The position numbers were made by a program, and so were the translations under genes. The notes below the pieces were generated by a model that ran no database searches, was not told the DNA's origin, and saw nothing but the letters and a program-made list of their open reading frames with translations. This document shows positions 20,671-29,502 of a stretch of 64,000 bases of DNA, one piece after another. The DNA comes from Sarcina sp. DSM 11001 (GTDB taxonomy: Bacteria; Bacillota; Clostridia; Lachnospirales; Lachnospiraceae), in assembly GCF_900101015.1 (NCBI RefSeq), contig NZ_FNFZ01000002.1:151221-215220 (forward strand). The letters are read 5' to 3'. Each line of letters starts with the position of its first letter. Within the stretch, counting starts at the first letter, position 1.

Positions 20671-21870
20671 ATGAATAAATACGATGCTTTTTTGATCAAA
20701 TACGCCGAGATCGGGATCAAGGGCAAGAACCGGCATGTCTTTGAGGAGGCGCTGGTCCGCCAGATCAGGATCGCTCTGCGCCCCTGTGAGGGACGGTTCG
20801 CGGTGAGCCGGACTTACGGAAGGGTGTTTGTCGAAGCCCACAGCGATTACGATTTTGATGAAGTGACCGAGGCGCTCTCTCATGTGTTCGGTATCTGGGG
20901 GATCTGCCCTGTCGCGGTCCACGACCTCATGCCGCTCCCCGACCTGTGCAGGACGGCTGCGGCTTTCATGCAGGAGGAGTATCCGGAAGGGATCCATACC
21001 TTTAAAGTACGCACAAGGCGCATGAACAAGGAATATCCGCAGGACTCCCTGGAAGTCAATGCGGAGCTCGGCCGCGCTGTCCTGGAAGCCTGCCCCGGCA
21101 TGTCTGTCGACGTACATACACCGGAGATCATGCTGAGCGTGGAGATCCGGGAGAAGCTGTATCTCTATTCCCATGTCATCCCCGGACCCGGCGGGCTTCC
21201 TGTCGGTGTCGGCGGCAAGTGCATGCTCCTGCTCTCCGGCGGGATCGATTCCCCTGTGGCGGGCTATATGGTCGCCAAGAGGGGCGTCCGCATCGATGCA
21301 GTCTACTTTAACGCTCCGCCCTATACCAGTGAGCGGGCCCTGCAGAAGGTCGTTGACCTCGCTAAAGAAATCTCTGTGTATACCGGCCCGATCCGCCTGC
21401 ACAATATCAATTTTACCGAGATCCAGCTTTACATTTATGAAAAATGCCCGCACGACGAGCTCACGATCATCATGCGCAGATACATGATGCGCATCGCCGA
21501 GCGCCTCGCGAAGGAAAATGACTGCCTGGGTCTGGTCACCGGAGAGAGTATCGGACAGGTCGCCTCGCAGACTCTGGCCGCCCTGGCTGTAACCAATGAA
21601 GTCTGTACGCTTCCCGTCTTCCGCCCCCTGGTAGGCTTTGACAAGGAGGAGATCATCCAGGTCTCCAAAAAGATCGGGACCTTTGAGACATCCATCCTGC
21701 CCTATGAGGACTGCTGTACGATCTTTGTCGCAAAGCACCCTGTGACGAAACCCAGAGCGGAAGTCATCCGCGCGCACGAACACAATCTCGATGAGAAGAT
21801 CGATGAAATGGTGGACCGCGCCATAGCGACGGATGATATCATCAATATCAGCAGCTACAGACCGGAGTGA
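20671..21870 (+). CDS. thiI: tRNA 4-thiouridine synthase ThiI
   Basis: 399 residues: an N-terminal ferredoxin-like/THUMP region (1-165) and an ATP-pyrophosphatase domain with the PP-loop LSGGIDSPVAGYM. There is no C-terminal rhodanese domain as in E. coli ThiI, so sulfur must come from a partner, most likely the desulfurase encoded just upstream. The ATG at 20671 follows AAGGGATTCTCT; an in-frame ATG at 20656 is less likely. Confidence 0.95.
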   Translation: MNKYDAFLIKYAEIGIKGKNRHVFEEALVRQIRIALRPCEGRFAVSRTYGRVFVEAHSDYDFDEVTEALSHVFGIWGICPVAVHDLMPLPDLCRTAAAFMQEEYPEGIHTFKVRTRRMNKEYPQDSLEVNAELGRAVLEACPGMSVDVHTPEIMLSVEIREKLYLYSHVIPGPGGLPVGVGGKCMLLLSGGIDSPVAGYMVAKRGVRIDAVYFNAPPYTSERALQKVVDLAKEISVYTGPIRLHNINFTEIQLYIYEKCPHDELTIIMRRYMMRIAERLAKENDCLGLVTGESIGQVASQTLAALAVTNEVCTLPVFRPLVGFDKEEIIQVSKKIGTFETSILPYEDCCTIFVAKHPVTKPRAEVIRAHEHNLDEKIDEMVDRAIATDDIINISSYRPE

Positions 21871-21934
21871 TTGCTTTCCGGATCCTTCACTGCCTGTACA
21901 ATGTTGTGAAATGTACTGTGCTGTGAACAGAAAA

Positions 21935-21970
21935 GGGGAGCCTTTGTGAAAAAGGCTCCCCTGCTGTTTC
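21935..21970 (+). terminator. Terminator after thiI
   Basis: GGGGAGCCTTT (21935-21945) pairs perfectly with AAAGGCTCCCC (21951-21961), five-base loop, then TGCTGTTTCTCT. The T-run is interrupted but the stem is strong. Confidence 0.8.
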
Positions 21971-21980
21971 TCTCCTGCGG

Positions 21981-22140
21981 GATTATAATATCGGAATATA
22001 ATTCCTGACTATAATTCCGGATCATAATATCGGAATATAATTCCTGATGATAATACCTGATTATAATTCCTGACTATAATTCCGGATTATTATTTTCGGA
22101 CTGTTATTTCCCGGATCATTATTTGTCCCGGGTCATTATT
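21981..22140 (-). repeat. AT-rich tandem repeats downstream of the HPr-like gene
   Basis: Units of 12-17 nt resembling AATTATAATCAGG/CCGG on the minus strand, about twelve degenerate copies, starting immediately after the stop codon of the minus-strand gene at 22142 and reaching the thiI terminator. Confidence 0.85.
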
Positions 22141-22141
22141 T

Positions 22142-22372
22142 TCAGATGATGTAGGGCTCAAGAGCCTTCAGGATCTCATCCATATTGTCAGATGCGTGAA
22201 TATTCAGGTCGATCGGCTTGGAAAGATCCAGAGAAAAGATCCCCATGATGGATTTTGCATCAATGACATAACGGCCGGAAACGAGATCAAAATCATCGTC
22301 GAATTTTGTAAGAGTGTTGACAAAAGATTTGACTTTGTCGATAGAATTGAGAGAGATTGTTACTGTCTTCAT
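22142..22372 (-). CDS. HPr-like protein lacking the catalytic histidine
   Basis: 76 residues. The C-terminal half matches HPr of the PTS: KSIMGIFSLDLSK corresponds to the KSIMGVMSLG region of B. subtilis HPr, with Ser41 at the place of the regulatory Ser46. The N-terminal segment that should hold His15 (HARPA) reads SIDKVKS, with no histidine. It therefore cannot carry EI-derived phosphate; a Crh-like regulatory role is an inference. The ATG at 22372 follows TTGAAAGGAACG; a longer frame to 22447 lacks a ribosome site. Confidence 0.85.
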   Translation of the reverse strand: MKTVTISLNSIDKVKSFVNTLTKFDDDFDLVSGRYVIDAKSIMGIFSLDLSKPIDLNIHASDNMDEILKALEPYII

Positions 22373-22578
22373 GCGTATCGTTCCTTTCAACTTTTTAGCT
22401 GAAGCGTTGACTGCCCCGAAGCGTAAAAAAGCGCGGGAAGGCGTCAACGGCTGTCGTTTTTTCCTTTACTGTTTCATATAGCTTTATATAGTCACTATAA
22501 AATCAGAGGGTATAAAAGTCAAGAGGCGGTCTGAACCGTAAACCCCAATCCGCTCTTCAAACGAAAGATTTGTATCAT

Positions 22579-24033
22579 ATGAAAAAGGCTGCTTTTCACA
22601 ATCTGGGCTGCAAGGTCAACAGCTATGAACTGGATATAATGCGTCAGATCCTGCTTGAGGAAGGGTACGAGGAAGTGCCGTTCCACGAACAGGCAGATGT
22701 CTATGTGATCAATACCTGTACAGTGACGAATATCGCTGACCGCAAGAGCCGGCAGATGCTGCACCGGGCAAAAAAACAGAACAGGGAGGCGGTTGTCATT
22801 GCCGCGGGCTGTTATGTGGAAACGGATCCTGAGCGGGTGGAGAAGGACGACGCCATCGATCTCGTGATCGGCAACAACAGGAAATCCGAGATCGGGACGA
22901 TCCTGAGAGAATACCTTGAAAACAGAGAAAAGCAGAGGGGCGGGAAAGAACCGGAAAAAGAGGAAGAACAGGGCAGGCAGGATAAGCCTTTTTTCAAAGA
23001 GGATCTCACCTGTTCACCTGTCTATGAAGACATGCAGCTCGAAGTCCCCGGGCACACGAGGGCTTTTATCAAGATTCAGGACGGCTGCAACCAGTTCTGC
23101 AGCTACTGTATCATTCCCTTTGCGCGCGGCCGTATCCGCAGCAGGGATAAGGAGGAGATCCTGCGGGAGGCGGAAAGACTGGCTGCGGGCGGGATCCGTG
23201 AGATCGTCCTGACCGGGATCCATGTCAGTTCCTACGGTCTTGACCGCGGGGCTGAGGGGCCTGTCCGCTTTGATCCGGACAAGTCAGGTGATGCTCTCCT
23301 GGATCTGCTGCAGGATTTGAGTTCTGTCAATGGTCTTGAACGGATCCGCCTGAGCTCCCTGGAACCCAGGATCATGACGGAAAGCTTCATTTCCAGGCTT
23401 GCTGCGCTCCACAAGGTCTGCCCGCATTTCCATCTCTCCCTTCAGAGCGGATGTGATGAGACCCTGCGCCGCATGAACCGGCACTATACAGCTGCCGAAT
23501 ATGCGCAGAGTGTCTGTCTTCTGAGGCAGTATTATGACCGCCCGGCTTTGACTACCGATGTCATTGTCGGTTTTCCCGGAGAGACTGAAGAGGAATTTGA
23601 GACCACCTGCGCGTTCCTTGAGAATATCGGCTTTTACGAGATCCATGTTTTTCGCTATTCGAGAAGAAACGGGACTGTGGCGGCGAAAAGAAAAGACCAG
23701 ATTCTGGAGCCTGTCAAGGCGGTGAGGAGCGACCGGCTCCTCGAAATGACAGCAGCCCAGGCGGCGGCATACCGGGCACAGTTTGCCGGAGAGAGGGAGA
23801 CCCTGCTGCTGGAGGAGGTCTGCGAACATGAAGGTGTGCATTACTGGACAGGAAACACGACCCGGTATGTGACGGGGGCATTTCCTGTCTCCGCATCAGA
23901 AGGGACCGGCACTTTGAAGGCTGGCGATCTGGTATCGGGCGTTTTCGGGACCCGGGAGATTCCTTTCTCCAGGGGGGCAGCCCTGTGTTTTATACCGGAT
24001 GATGTCCCGGCCCCGACAGGGCATGTACTGTGA
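22579..24033 (+). CDS. mtaB: tRNA t6A37 methylthiotransferase MtaB
   Basis: 484 residues. N-terminal UPF0004 domain with the three cluster cysteines (LGCKVNSYE, NTCTVTN, AAGCYVE), radical-SAM domain with CxxxCxxC in DGCNQFCSYCIIPFARG, and a C-terminal TRAM-like region. This is the MiaB-like family member that makes ms2t6A at position 37 of ANN-decoding tRNAs. A lysine/glutamate-rich insert lies between the first two domains (about 115-150). The start at 22579 is preferred by family alignment; the ribosome site is weak. Confidence 0.93.
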   Translation: MKKAAFHNLGCKVNSYELDIMRQILLEEGYEEVPFHEQADVYVINTCTVTNIADRKSRQMLHRAKKQNREAVVIAAGCYVETDPERVEKDDAIDLVIGNNRKSEIGTILREYLENREKQRGGKEPEKEEEQGRQDKPFFKEDLTCSPVYEDMQLEVPGHTRAFIKIQDGCNQFCSYCIIPFARGRIRSRDKEEILREAERLAAGGIREIVLTGIHVSSYGLDRGAEGPVRFDPDKSGDALLDLLQDLSSVNGLERIRLSSLEPRIMTESFISRLAALHKVCPHFHLSLQSGCDETLRRMNRHYTAAEYAQSVCLLRQYYDRPALTTDVIVGFPGETEEEFETTCAFLENIGFYEIHVFRYSRRNGTVAAKRKDQILEPVKAVRSDRLLEMTAAQAAAYRAQFAGERETLLLEEVCEHEGVHYWTGNTTRYVTGAFPVSASEGTGTLKAGDLVSGVFGTREIPFSRGAALCFIPDDVPAPTGHVL

Positions 24034-24057
24034 CGCCGCTTGACCAGCCCTGGCCCG

Positions 24058-24155
24058 TCCCGGAATGCTCCCGGCATGAAGGCCGGAATGCCCCCGGCAT
24101 GAAATCCCGGCATGCAGTCCCGGTATGCAGTCCCGGTATGCAGTCCGGGTATGCA
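24058..24155 (+). repeat. Tandem repeats downstream of mtaB
   Basis: Degenerate 13-16-nt units on CCCGGCATG / CAGTCCCGGTATG, about seven copies, beginning 25 bp after the mtaB stop codon. Confidence 0.85.
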
Positions 24156-24179
24156 TAAAAGTATTTCCTGAAAACATGA

Positions 24180-24208
24180 TTGATTCAAGGACACAAATAG
24201 AGTAAGAT
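24180..24208 (+). promoter_or_regulatory. Promoter of the ireB operon
   Basis: TTGATT (24180-24185), 17-bp spacer and TAAGAT (24203-24208), leaving a leader of about 150 nt before ireB. Each box has one or two mismatches to the sigma-A consensus. Confidence 0.5.
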
Positions 24209-24367
24209 AGGTGAAAAGCTGTTTTAGCTCATTAGCAGAACGCGCGTCCGGAATTGCAGGGCAATGACTGGTTTGACTGAAGATCCGGACCGCTGACCGA
24301 GATCCAGCTGCTGTAACGGGTCCTGCCGAAACGGCCCCGGGAGGCAGCAGACAGTGAGGCATTCTAA

Positions 24368-24649
24368 ATGGAAGATAGAACAAAAAACAACCTTGAGAAT
24401 ACGCAGTTTTTCCGGGTTCAGCCAGAACCTGTCAACGGTGTTCAGAAGATCCTTTCCGTTGTTTACGAAGCTCTTTCCGAGAAAGGGTATGATCCGGTCA
24501 GCCAGATCGTCGGGTATATCATGTCCGGCGACCCCACCTATGTGACTAACTACAAGGGAGCCCGCAGCCTCATCATGAAAGTGGAACGGGACGAACTGGT
24601 CGAAGAGATTATGCGGAGCTATATACAGTGTCACAATTGGTCGGAATGA
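24368..24649 (+). CDS. ireB: IreB-family regulatory phosphoprotein (UPF0297)
   Basis: 93 residues, the typical size, with the family core VNGVQKILSVVYEALSEKGY and QIVGYIMSGDPTYVTNYKGA. In Enterococcus faecalis IreB is a substrate of the PASTA kinase IreK and affects cephalosporin resistance. It heads the IreB-RuvX-DUF1292 trio conserved across Firmicutes. The start at 24368 has GAGGCATTCTAA upstream. Confidence 0.95.
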   Translation: MEDRTKNNLENTQFFRVQPEPVNGVQKILSVVYEALSEKGYDPVSQIVGYIMSGDPTYVTNYKGARSLIMKVERDELVEEIMRSYIQCHNWSE

Positions 24650-24719
24650 TCAGGCCCTGACGGGGACCTGTCAGCATTCCGAAGATGATTGACGGGCAGG
24701 ATGTAATGGCAGAACGCAT

Positions 24720-25184
24720 ATGAGGATCATGGGATTGGATTTCGGCGGAAAAACCTGCGGCGTAGCGCTCAGTGATCCGCTGATGATTACGGCACAGCCC
24801 CTGGAGATCATACGCAGAGACCGGGAGAACAAACTCAGGAGAACTCTTGCCAGGATCGAGGAGCTGATTATAGAGTACGAGGTAGGCCTGATCATTCTGG
24901 GGCTGCCGCTGAATATGGATGATACGCAGGGAGAGCGGGCAAGGAAGACCCTTGAATTCAAGGAGGATCTTCATAGAAGGACCGGTCTCCCGGTTATAAT
25001 GTCCGACGAAAGGCTGACGACTGTCGAGGCAGAGGAAATCATGAAAAAGCAGGGGATCCCCCGGGACAAATTTCACGATTACGTGGATATGATCGCGGCC
25101 GGGATCATTCTTTCAGATTATCTCGAAAATCACCGCGAACAGCTCCGGGAAGGCCTTTCCCGCTTTGAATGGGAAGAAGAGTGA
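24720..25184 (+). CDS. ruvX: Putative pre-16S rRNA nuclease / Holliday junction resolvase-like RuvX (YqgF)
   Basis: 154 residues, RNase H-like fold. The first strand GLDFGGKTCGVALSDP holds the catalytic Asp, LGLPLNMDDTQGERA is the second motif, and DERLTTVEAEEIM the third. YqgF proteins process the 5' end of 16S rRNA and resemble RuvC. It is followed at two bases by the DUF1292 gene, so translation is probably coupled. Confidence 0.95.
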   Translation: MRIMGLDFGGKTCGVALSDPLMITAQPLEIIRRDRENKLRRTLARIEELIIEYEVGLIILGLPLNMDDTQGERARKTLEFKEDLHRRTGLPVIMSDERLTTVEAEEIMKKQGIPRDKFHDYVDMIAAGIILSDYLENHREQLREGLSRFEWEEE

Positions 25185-25186
25185 AC

Positions 25187-25453
25187 ATGAAAAAAGTGCA
25201 GTTTATTCCGGACGGCGAAGACCGTGCCGTTGATTTTTTTGTACTTGAAGAAACCAGGCTTGCCGGAAAACAGTATCTTCTCGTCACGGATGTTCCTGAC
25301 GGAGACGGAGAAGCACTGATCCTGCGCGCCTGCAAAGGTGAAACAGAAGAAGATAAATCATTTGAGATTGTGGAGGACGAAAAGGAACTCTCCGCAGTCC
25401 TTTTACTTATGCGCGACAGCCTTGAGGAGCTTGGAATAGAGGTCCAGGAGTGA
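25187..25453 (+). CDS. DUF1292-family protein (YrzB-like)
   Basis: 88 residues, acidic, with the DUF1292 pattern of a short beta-rich domain ending in an acidic helix (DEKELSAVLLLMRDSLEELGIE). The start at 25187 comes two bases after the ruvX stop. The third member of the conserved trio; function unknown. Confidence 0.9.
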   Translation: MKKVQFIPDGEDRAVDFFVLEETRLAGKQYLLVTDVPDGDGEALILRACKGETEEDKSFEIVEDEKELSAVLLLMRDSLEELGIEVQE

Positions 25454-25493
25454 GACAGCAGGCCGGCGCGCCTACAATGGAAAGAAGACGGAA

Positions 25494-27815
25494 TTGAAGA
25501 AAGTGGCATTTGGAAAAAAAGAAATTAAAAAAGATAAGAGAAATACTGCAAAGAACAAAAAAGAGCTTTTAAAGAAAAAAACTTTTAAAAAGGAAACTGG
25601 AAAAAAAGGTTTATCAGAAAAGGAAACTGAAGTAAAGAAAGCTGAAGCAAAGAAAACAGAAGTAAAGAAAACAGAAGCAAAGAAAAGCGCAGCCAGGCCG
25701 GCTGTAAAAAAGGGACTCTCCGGAAAACCGAAAGCGGATGTAAGGGCTGCGGGGCCGAATATCCTGAGAAAGAGTAAAAGCCCGGAGAAGAAAATAACAG
25801 GAAAAACAGGTCCGGAAAAACAAAAAGAGTTTAGAAAAAGCACGGAGAAGAGATTTTTCGAAGAAAAGAAGCCGGGAAAGAAGAAGCCTGAAAAGAAAGG
25901 TTCTGATAAGAAAAATCCCGCAAAGAAGGAGTCAACACAGAACAATCATCTGACAAGACCTGACCGTGAAGTAATGTTTCCGGAAAAAGAGATCCGGGAG
26001 GGAGAGGTCAGAGGAAGAAAAAAACACGAGAAAACAGTCTCTCCGGGGATGTTATTTTCTGCTCGGAAAAATGCAGTCAATAACCTGAGCGGGAATTTGA
26101 CGGAGAGAGCAAAATCCGGAAGAGGAGACCTCTTGAATAATTTAATAGAGACAAACAAGGAATCTGAGCAGACCCTCAAGATCGTTCCTCTGGGGGGACT
26201 TGAACAGATCGGTATGAATATCACTGCTTTCGTATACGGCGACAGCATTGTGGTAGTGGACTGCGGACTGGCGTTCCCCGAGGACGACATGTTCGGCATC
26301 GATCTTGTGATCCCTGATACGACGTTTCTGGAGGAGAATCTCGACAAGGTCAAAGCGTTTGTGATCACACATGGACACGAGGATCATATCGGAGCCCTCC
26401 CCTACGTACTGAAAAAGATCAATGTACCAGTCTACGGGACCCGCCTGACAATGGGTATCATTGAAAACAAGCTGCGGGAGCACAATCTGCTGAATACTAC
26501 GGAAAGGCATGTCGTCTCCTTCGGAGATGTCATCACGCTCGGACAGTTCCAGGTGGAATTTATCAAGACCAACCACAGTATTGTGGATGCAGCGGCGCTT
26601 GCCATCACTTCTCCCGCAGGGACGATCGTCCATACGGGCGACTTTAAAGTGGACTACACACCGGTCTACGGGGATGCTATCGACCTGCAGCGCTTCGCGG
26701 AGCTGGGAAATGACGGTGTCCTGGCGCTGATGTGTGATTCCACCAATTCCAACAGGCCCGGCCACACGCCTTCCGAAAAGGCGGTCGGCAGGAACATCGA
26801 CCAGATCTTCCGTGATCACTCGGACACCAGGATCATCATTGCGACCTTTGCCTCCAATGTGGACCGTGTCCAGCAGATCATTGATTCCGCTTATAAATAT
26901 GGCAGGAAGGTCGTGGTCGAGGGCAGGAGCATGGTCAATATCATTGAGACCGCGACCAAGCTCGATGTACTCAAAATCCCGGAAAACACTCTGATCGACA
27001 CCGACCAGCTCAAAAACTATCCCGGGGAAAAGACAGTCATCATCACGACCGGCAGCCAGGGAGAAAGTATGGCGGCTTTGAGCCGCATGGCGGACGGCCT
27101 GCACCGCAAGGTCACGATCGGCCCCAACGACACCGTGATCTTTTCGTCCAGCCCGATCCCGGGCAACGAAAAGGCTGTCACGGCGGTGATCAATAAACTC
27201 CTTCTCAAGGGCGCGGACGTCATTTCCCAGGATGTCCATGCCTCCGGCCATCCCTGCCAGGAGGACGTAAAGCTGATCTACCACCTCGTGCAGCCCAGAT
27301 ACTGCATCCCCGTTCACGGAGAGTACCGGCACCTCAAGGCCCAGGCGAAGCTCCTGAGAGGTCTGGGGTATGACAAACAGGATATTTTTATCCTACATTC
27401 CGGTGATGTCCTGGAGTTCGGAAAAGACGGAGCCGTTGTGCGTGAAAAGGTCCAGGTGGGTAATATCCTGGTGGACGGGATCGGAGTCGGCGATGTCGGA
27501 AACGTCGTGCTTCGCGACCGCCAGCATCTGGCCGAGGACGGCATCGTGATCGTTGCCTTCGCCCTCGAATCCGGCAGCTGCCAGCTCCTGTCCGGACCGG
27601 AGATCACCTCCCGCGGATTTGTTTATATCAAAGAAGCAGACGATATGATGACCGGGGCGGCCGCAGTGGCGGAGGAATCCATTTATCATTGCCTGGAGAC
27701 CGGCGTGACGGACTGGAACCGCTTCAAGAGCGCCGTCAAAGACAGCCTGAGTGACTTTTTCTGGAAAAAGACCCAGCGCCGTCCTGTCATCCTGCCTATG
27801 ATCCTGGAAGTATGA
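25494..27815 (+). CDS. rnj: Ribonuclease J with long basic N-terminal extension
   Basis: 773 residues. The catalytic part starts near residue 222 (TLKIVPLGGLEQIGMN) with the metallo-beta-lactamase motif THGHEDHIGALPY, HTGDFKVDY, and the beta-CASP and C-terminal domains to the end. RNase J is a 5'-exo/endonuclease of mRNA decay and rRNA maturation. Residues 1-220 are an extra segment, about a third lysine, with repeated KKTEVKKTEAKK-like stretches. The start codon is probably TTG at 25494; GTG at 25503 is an alternative. It interrupts the usual ireB-to-mltG gene order. Confidence 0.95.
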   Translation: MKKVAFGKKEIKKDKRNTAKNKKELLKKKTFKKETGKKGLSEKETEVKKAEAKKTEVKKTEAKKSAARPAVKKGLSGKPKADVRAAGPNILRKSKSPEKKITGKTGPEKQKEFRKSTEKRFFEEKKPGKKKPEKKGSDKKNPAKKESTQNNHLTRPDREVMFPEKEIREGEVRGRKKHEKTVSPGMLFSARKNAVNNLSGNLTERAKSGRGDLLNNLIETNKESEQTLKIVPLGGLEQIGMNITAFVYGDSIVVVDCGLAFPEDDMFGIDLVIPDTTFLEENLDKVKAFVITHGHEDHIGALPYVLKKINVPVYGTRLTMGIIENKLREHNLLNTTERHVVSFGDVITLGQFQVEFIKTNHSIVDAAALAITSPAGTIVHTGDFKVDYTPVYGDAIDLQRFAELGNDGVLALMCDSTNSNRPGHTPSEKAVGRNIDQIFRDHSDTRIIIATFASNVDRVQQIIDSAYKYGRKVVVEGRSMVNIIETATKLDVLKIPENTLIDTDQLKNYPGEKTVIITTGSQGESMAALSRMADGLHRKVTIGPNDTVIFSSSPIPGNEKAVTAVINKLLLKGADVISQDVHASGHPCQEDVKLIYHLVQPRYCIPVHGEYRHLKAQAKLLRGLGYDKQDIFILHSGDVLEFGKDGAVVREKVQVGNILVDGIGVGDVGNVVLRDRQHLAEDGIVIVAFALESGSCQLLSGPEITSRGFVYIKEADDMMTGAAAVAEESIYHCLETGVTDWNRFKSAVKDSLSDFFWKKTQRRPVILPMILEV

Positions 27816-27961
27816 CAGGGGATTGACTTGACAGATTCATCCATCGGGACCGGCAGACGCCGGATGCGCCCTGCGGGTTCCGTATAAGACATCCGGGGCA
27901 CCGGCCCGGACACCAGGGAAAACCTCCCTGGACCGTTCCGACAGGAAGCGGAGGAGACCCT

Positions 27962-28468
27962 ATGAAGAAAGACAACAGAGAAGCGGGAATCCTGGAGACG
28001 CTCATCGGAGTGCTGATGGATGCCCTGCCCATAGTCTGCGCCTTTTTTATCGTGACGTGGGCAGGCGCCGCCTATACAGAAGGATACGGACTGTTTGTCC
28101 AGAAGGGGATGGACAGATCCGGGTCCGCCCATACGGAGATCGTGGAAGTGACGGAGGAGGAAGCCTCTTCCGCCCTTGCTGTCGGACGTGTCCTGGAAAA
28201 ACAGGATCTGATCCGCAGCAGGTTTGCTTTTGCCATTAAATCAAAGCTGTCCGGATATGACGGCCTGATCCTCCCGGGACAATATGTCCTGTCCTCTGAC
28301 ATGACGGCAGAGGAGATTCTGCAGAAGATATCCACAAAGACCGCAAAAGCCGGAACTGAATCGGGAGGAGCGGCCGCAGGCGGGGAGGACGAGCAGGAAG
28401 AAGGCAGCCGGTCCCGGGAAAGCGACGACGCTGAGAAGGAGAATAAGGATGTGTGGGGACAGTATTGA
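27962..28468 (+). CDS. MltG-like (YceG N-terminal type) membrane protein
   Basis: 168 residues: a membrane helix at about 15-40 and a short domain with SKLSGYDGLILPGQYVLSSDMTAEEILQKIS, which matches the LysM-like part of MltG/YceG. The lytic transglycosylase catalytic domain is absent, and the C-terminus is Gly/Glu/Ser-rich. Position before trmR corresponds to yrrL in B. subtilis. GGAAGCGGAGGAGACCC precedes the start; its end overlaps the start of trmR by 20 bp. Confidence 0.75.
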   Translation: MKKDNREAGILETLIGVLMDALPIVCAFFIVTWAGAAYTEGYGLFVQKGMDRSGSAHTEIVEVTEEEASSALAVGRVLEKQDLIRSRFAFAIKSKLSGYDGLILPGQYVLSSDMTAEEILQKISTKTAKAGTESGGAAAGGEDEQEEGSRSRESDDAEKENKDVWGQY

Positions 28469-29387
28469 TTCCGGAGAACGGAGATCCTGTGCTGCCGACC
28501 CTCACCGGATGGACGTTTTTGTTGAAGCAATGGATTCCGGAGAACGGAGATCCTGCGCTGTCGACCCTCACCGGATGGATGTTTTTGTTGAAGCAATGAC
28601 ACCTCCGGGTCCGGCACATCTGCGCAGCCTGGAGAAGCAAGCCCTGGACGAGGGCGTACCTGTTATCCGCCCCCAGACGCAGAATCTCATCCGTTTTTTT
28701 CTCACGCTGAACAGGCCGGGGAGGATACTGGAGATCGGTACCGGTGTGGGCTTTTCTGCTCTTTTCATGCAGTACTATGCCCCCCTGGACTGCAGGATCA
28801 CTACGATAGAGATCGACCCCGTCCGCGCGGAAAAGGCGCGGAATAATTTCGTCCGGGATGATTACGCCCGTGACGCTTTCAACAGTACATCAGGGATCAT
28901 CCAGGAAAAAAGAAGACCGCTCGGACACAGCCTGGCAGAGTCCTTTATGGATACGGCCGGGCCGCAACCCGGTGCTCACGGGGGCGCCGGCACCATCGAA
29001 CTTCTCGAAGGCGATGCAGCGGACATACTTCCCCGGATCCATGAAGACGCTTCCTTTGACCTGATCTTTATGGACGCGGCCAAAGGCCAGTATATCCGGC
29101 TTCTGCCGGAAGTGCTGCGCCTGCTTGCGGAGGGAGGTCTGCTGATCACCGACAATATTCTGCAGGAGGGGGATGTCCTCTCCTCTCGTTTTGCTGTCAC
29201 GAGGAGAAACCGCACGATCCACCACCGCATGCGCGCCTATATCCGTGCTTTGATGGAGGCGCCGGAGCTGGAGACCCTGCTCGTGCCGTCGGGGGATGGA
29301 GCGGCGGTCTGTGTCAAAAGACAAAACGACCCTGCCGGAAGACGGCCGGAAAAGAATATCAGTGAAAAACCGGAATTGAAATCTTAA
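28449..29387 (+). CDS. trmR: tRNA 5-hydroxyuridine methyltransferase TrmR-like O-methyltransferase
   Basis: 312 residues, class I SAM methyltransferase of the caffeoyl-CoA O-methyltransferase type: motif I ILEIGTGVGFSALFM, acidic motif TIEIDPVRAEKA, and DLIFMDAAKGQY. In B. subtilis TrmR (yrrM) methylates ho5U34 to mo5U in tRNA, made by the neighbouring U32 proteins, as here. The N-terminus contains an in-frame duplication of 22 residues (GERRSCA...FVEAM twice), and there is a Gly/Pro-rich insert at about residues 140-180. AAGGAGAATAAGG precedes the ATG inside the preceding gene. Confidence 0.88.
   Translation: MCGDSIDSGERRSCAADPHRMDVFVEAMDSGERRSCAVDPHRMDVFVEAMTPPGPAHLRSLEKQALDEGVPVIRPQTQNLIRFFLTLNRPGRILEIGTGVGFSALFMQYYAPLDCRITTIEIDPVRAEKARNNFVRDDYARDAFNSTSGIIQEKRRPLGHSLAESFMDTAGPQPGAHGGAGTIELLEGDAADILPRIHEDASFDLIFMDAAKGQYIRLLPEVLRLLAEGGLLITDNILQEGDVLSSRFAVTRRNRTIHHRMRAYIRALMEAPELETLLVPSGDGAAVCVKRQNDPAGRRPEKNISEKPELKS
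28467..28598 (+). repeat. 66-bp tandem duplication in the 5' end of trmR
   Basis: Bases 28467-28532 and 28533-28598 differ at only a few positions. The period is a multiple of three, so 22 residues are duplicated in frame. Confidence 0.95.
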
Positions 29388-29497
29388 TATTCGAAACAGC
29401 TGGAAATTTAATATACAGTTGGAATTTTAATATACAGAAGAATTATAATATACAGAAGAATTATAATATACAGAAGAATTTTAATATTCAGAACAGA
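29376..29497 (+). repeat. Tandem repeats spanning the trmR stop codon
   Basis: Units of about 18-19 nt on AATTTTAATATACAGAAG, six degenerate copies. The first overlaps the last trmR codons and its TAA (29385-29387). The last copy lies a few bases before the next start codon. Confidence 0.9.
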
Positions 29498-29502
29498 TAG
29501 AA

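Noticed and set aside
20401-21783. 460-codon minus-strand frame opposite the desulfurase and thiI
   Set aside because: It crosses two well-supported genes on the other strand and has no recognisable domain.
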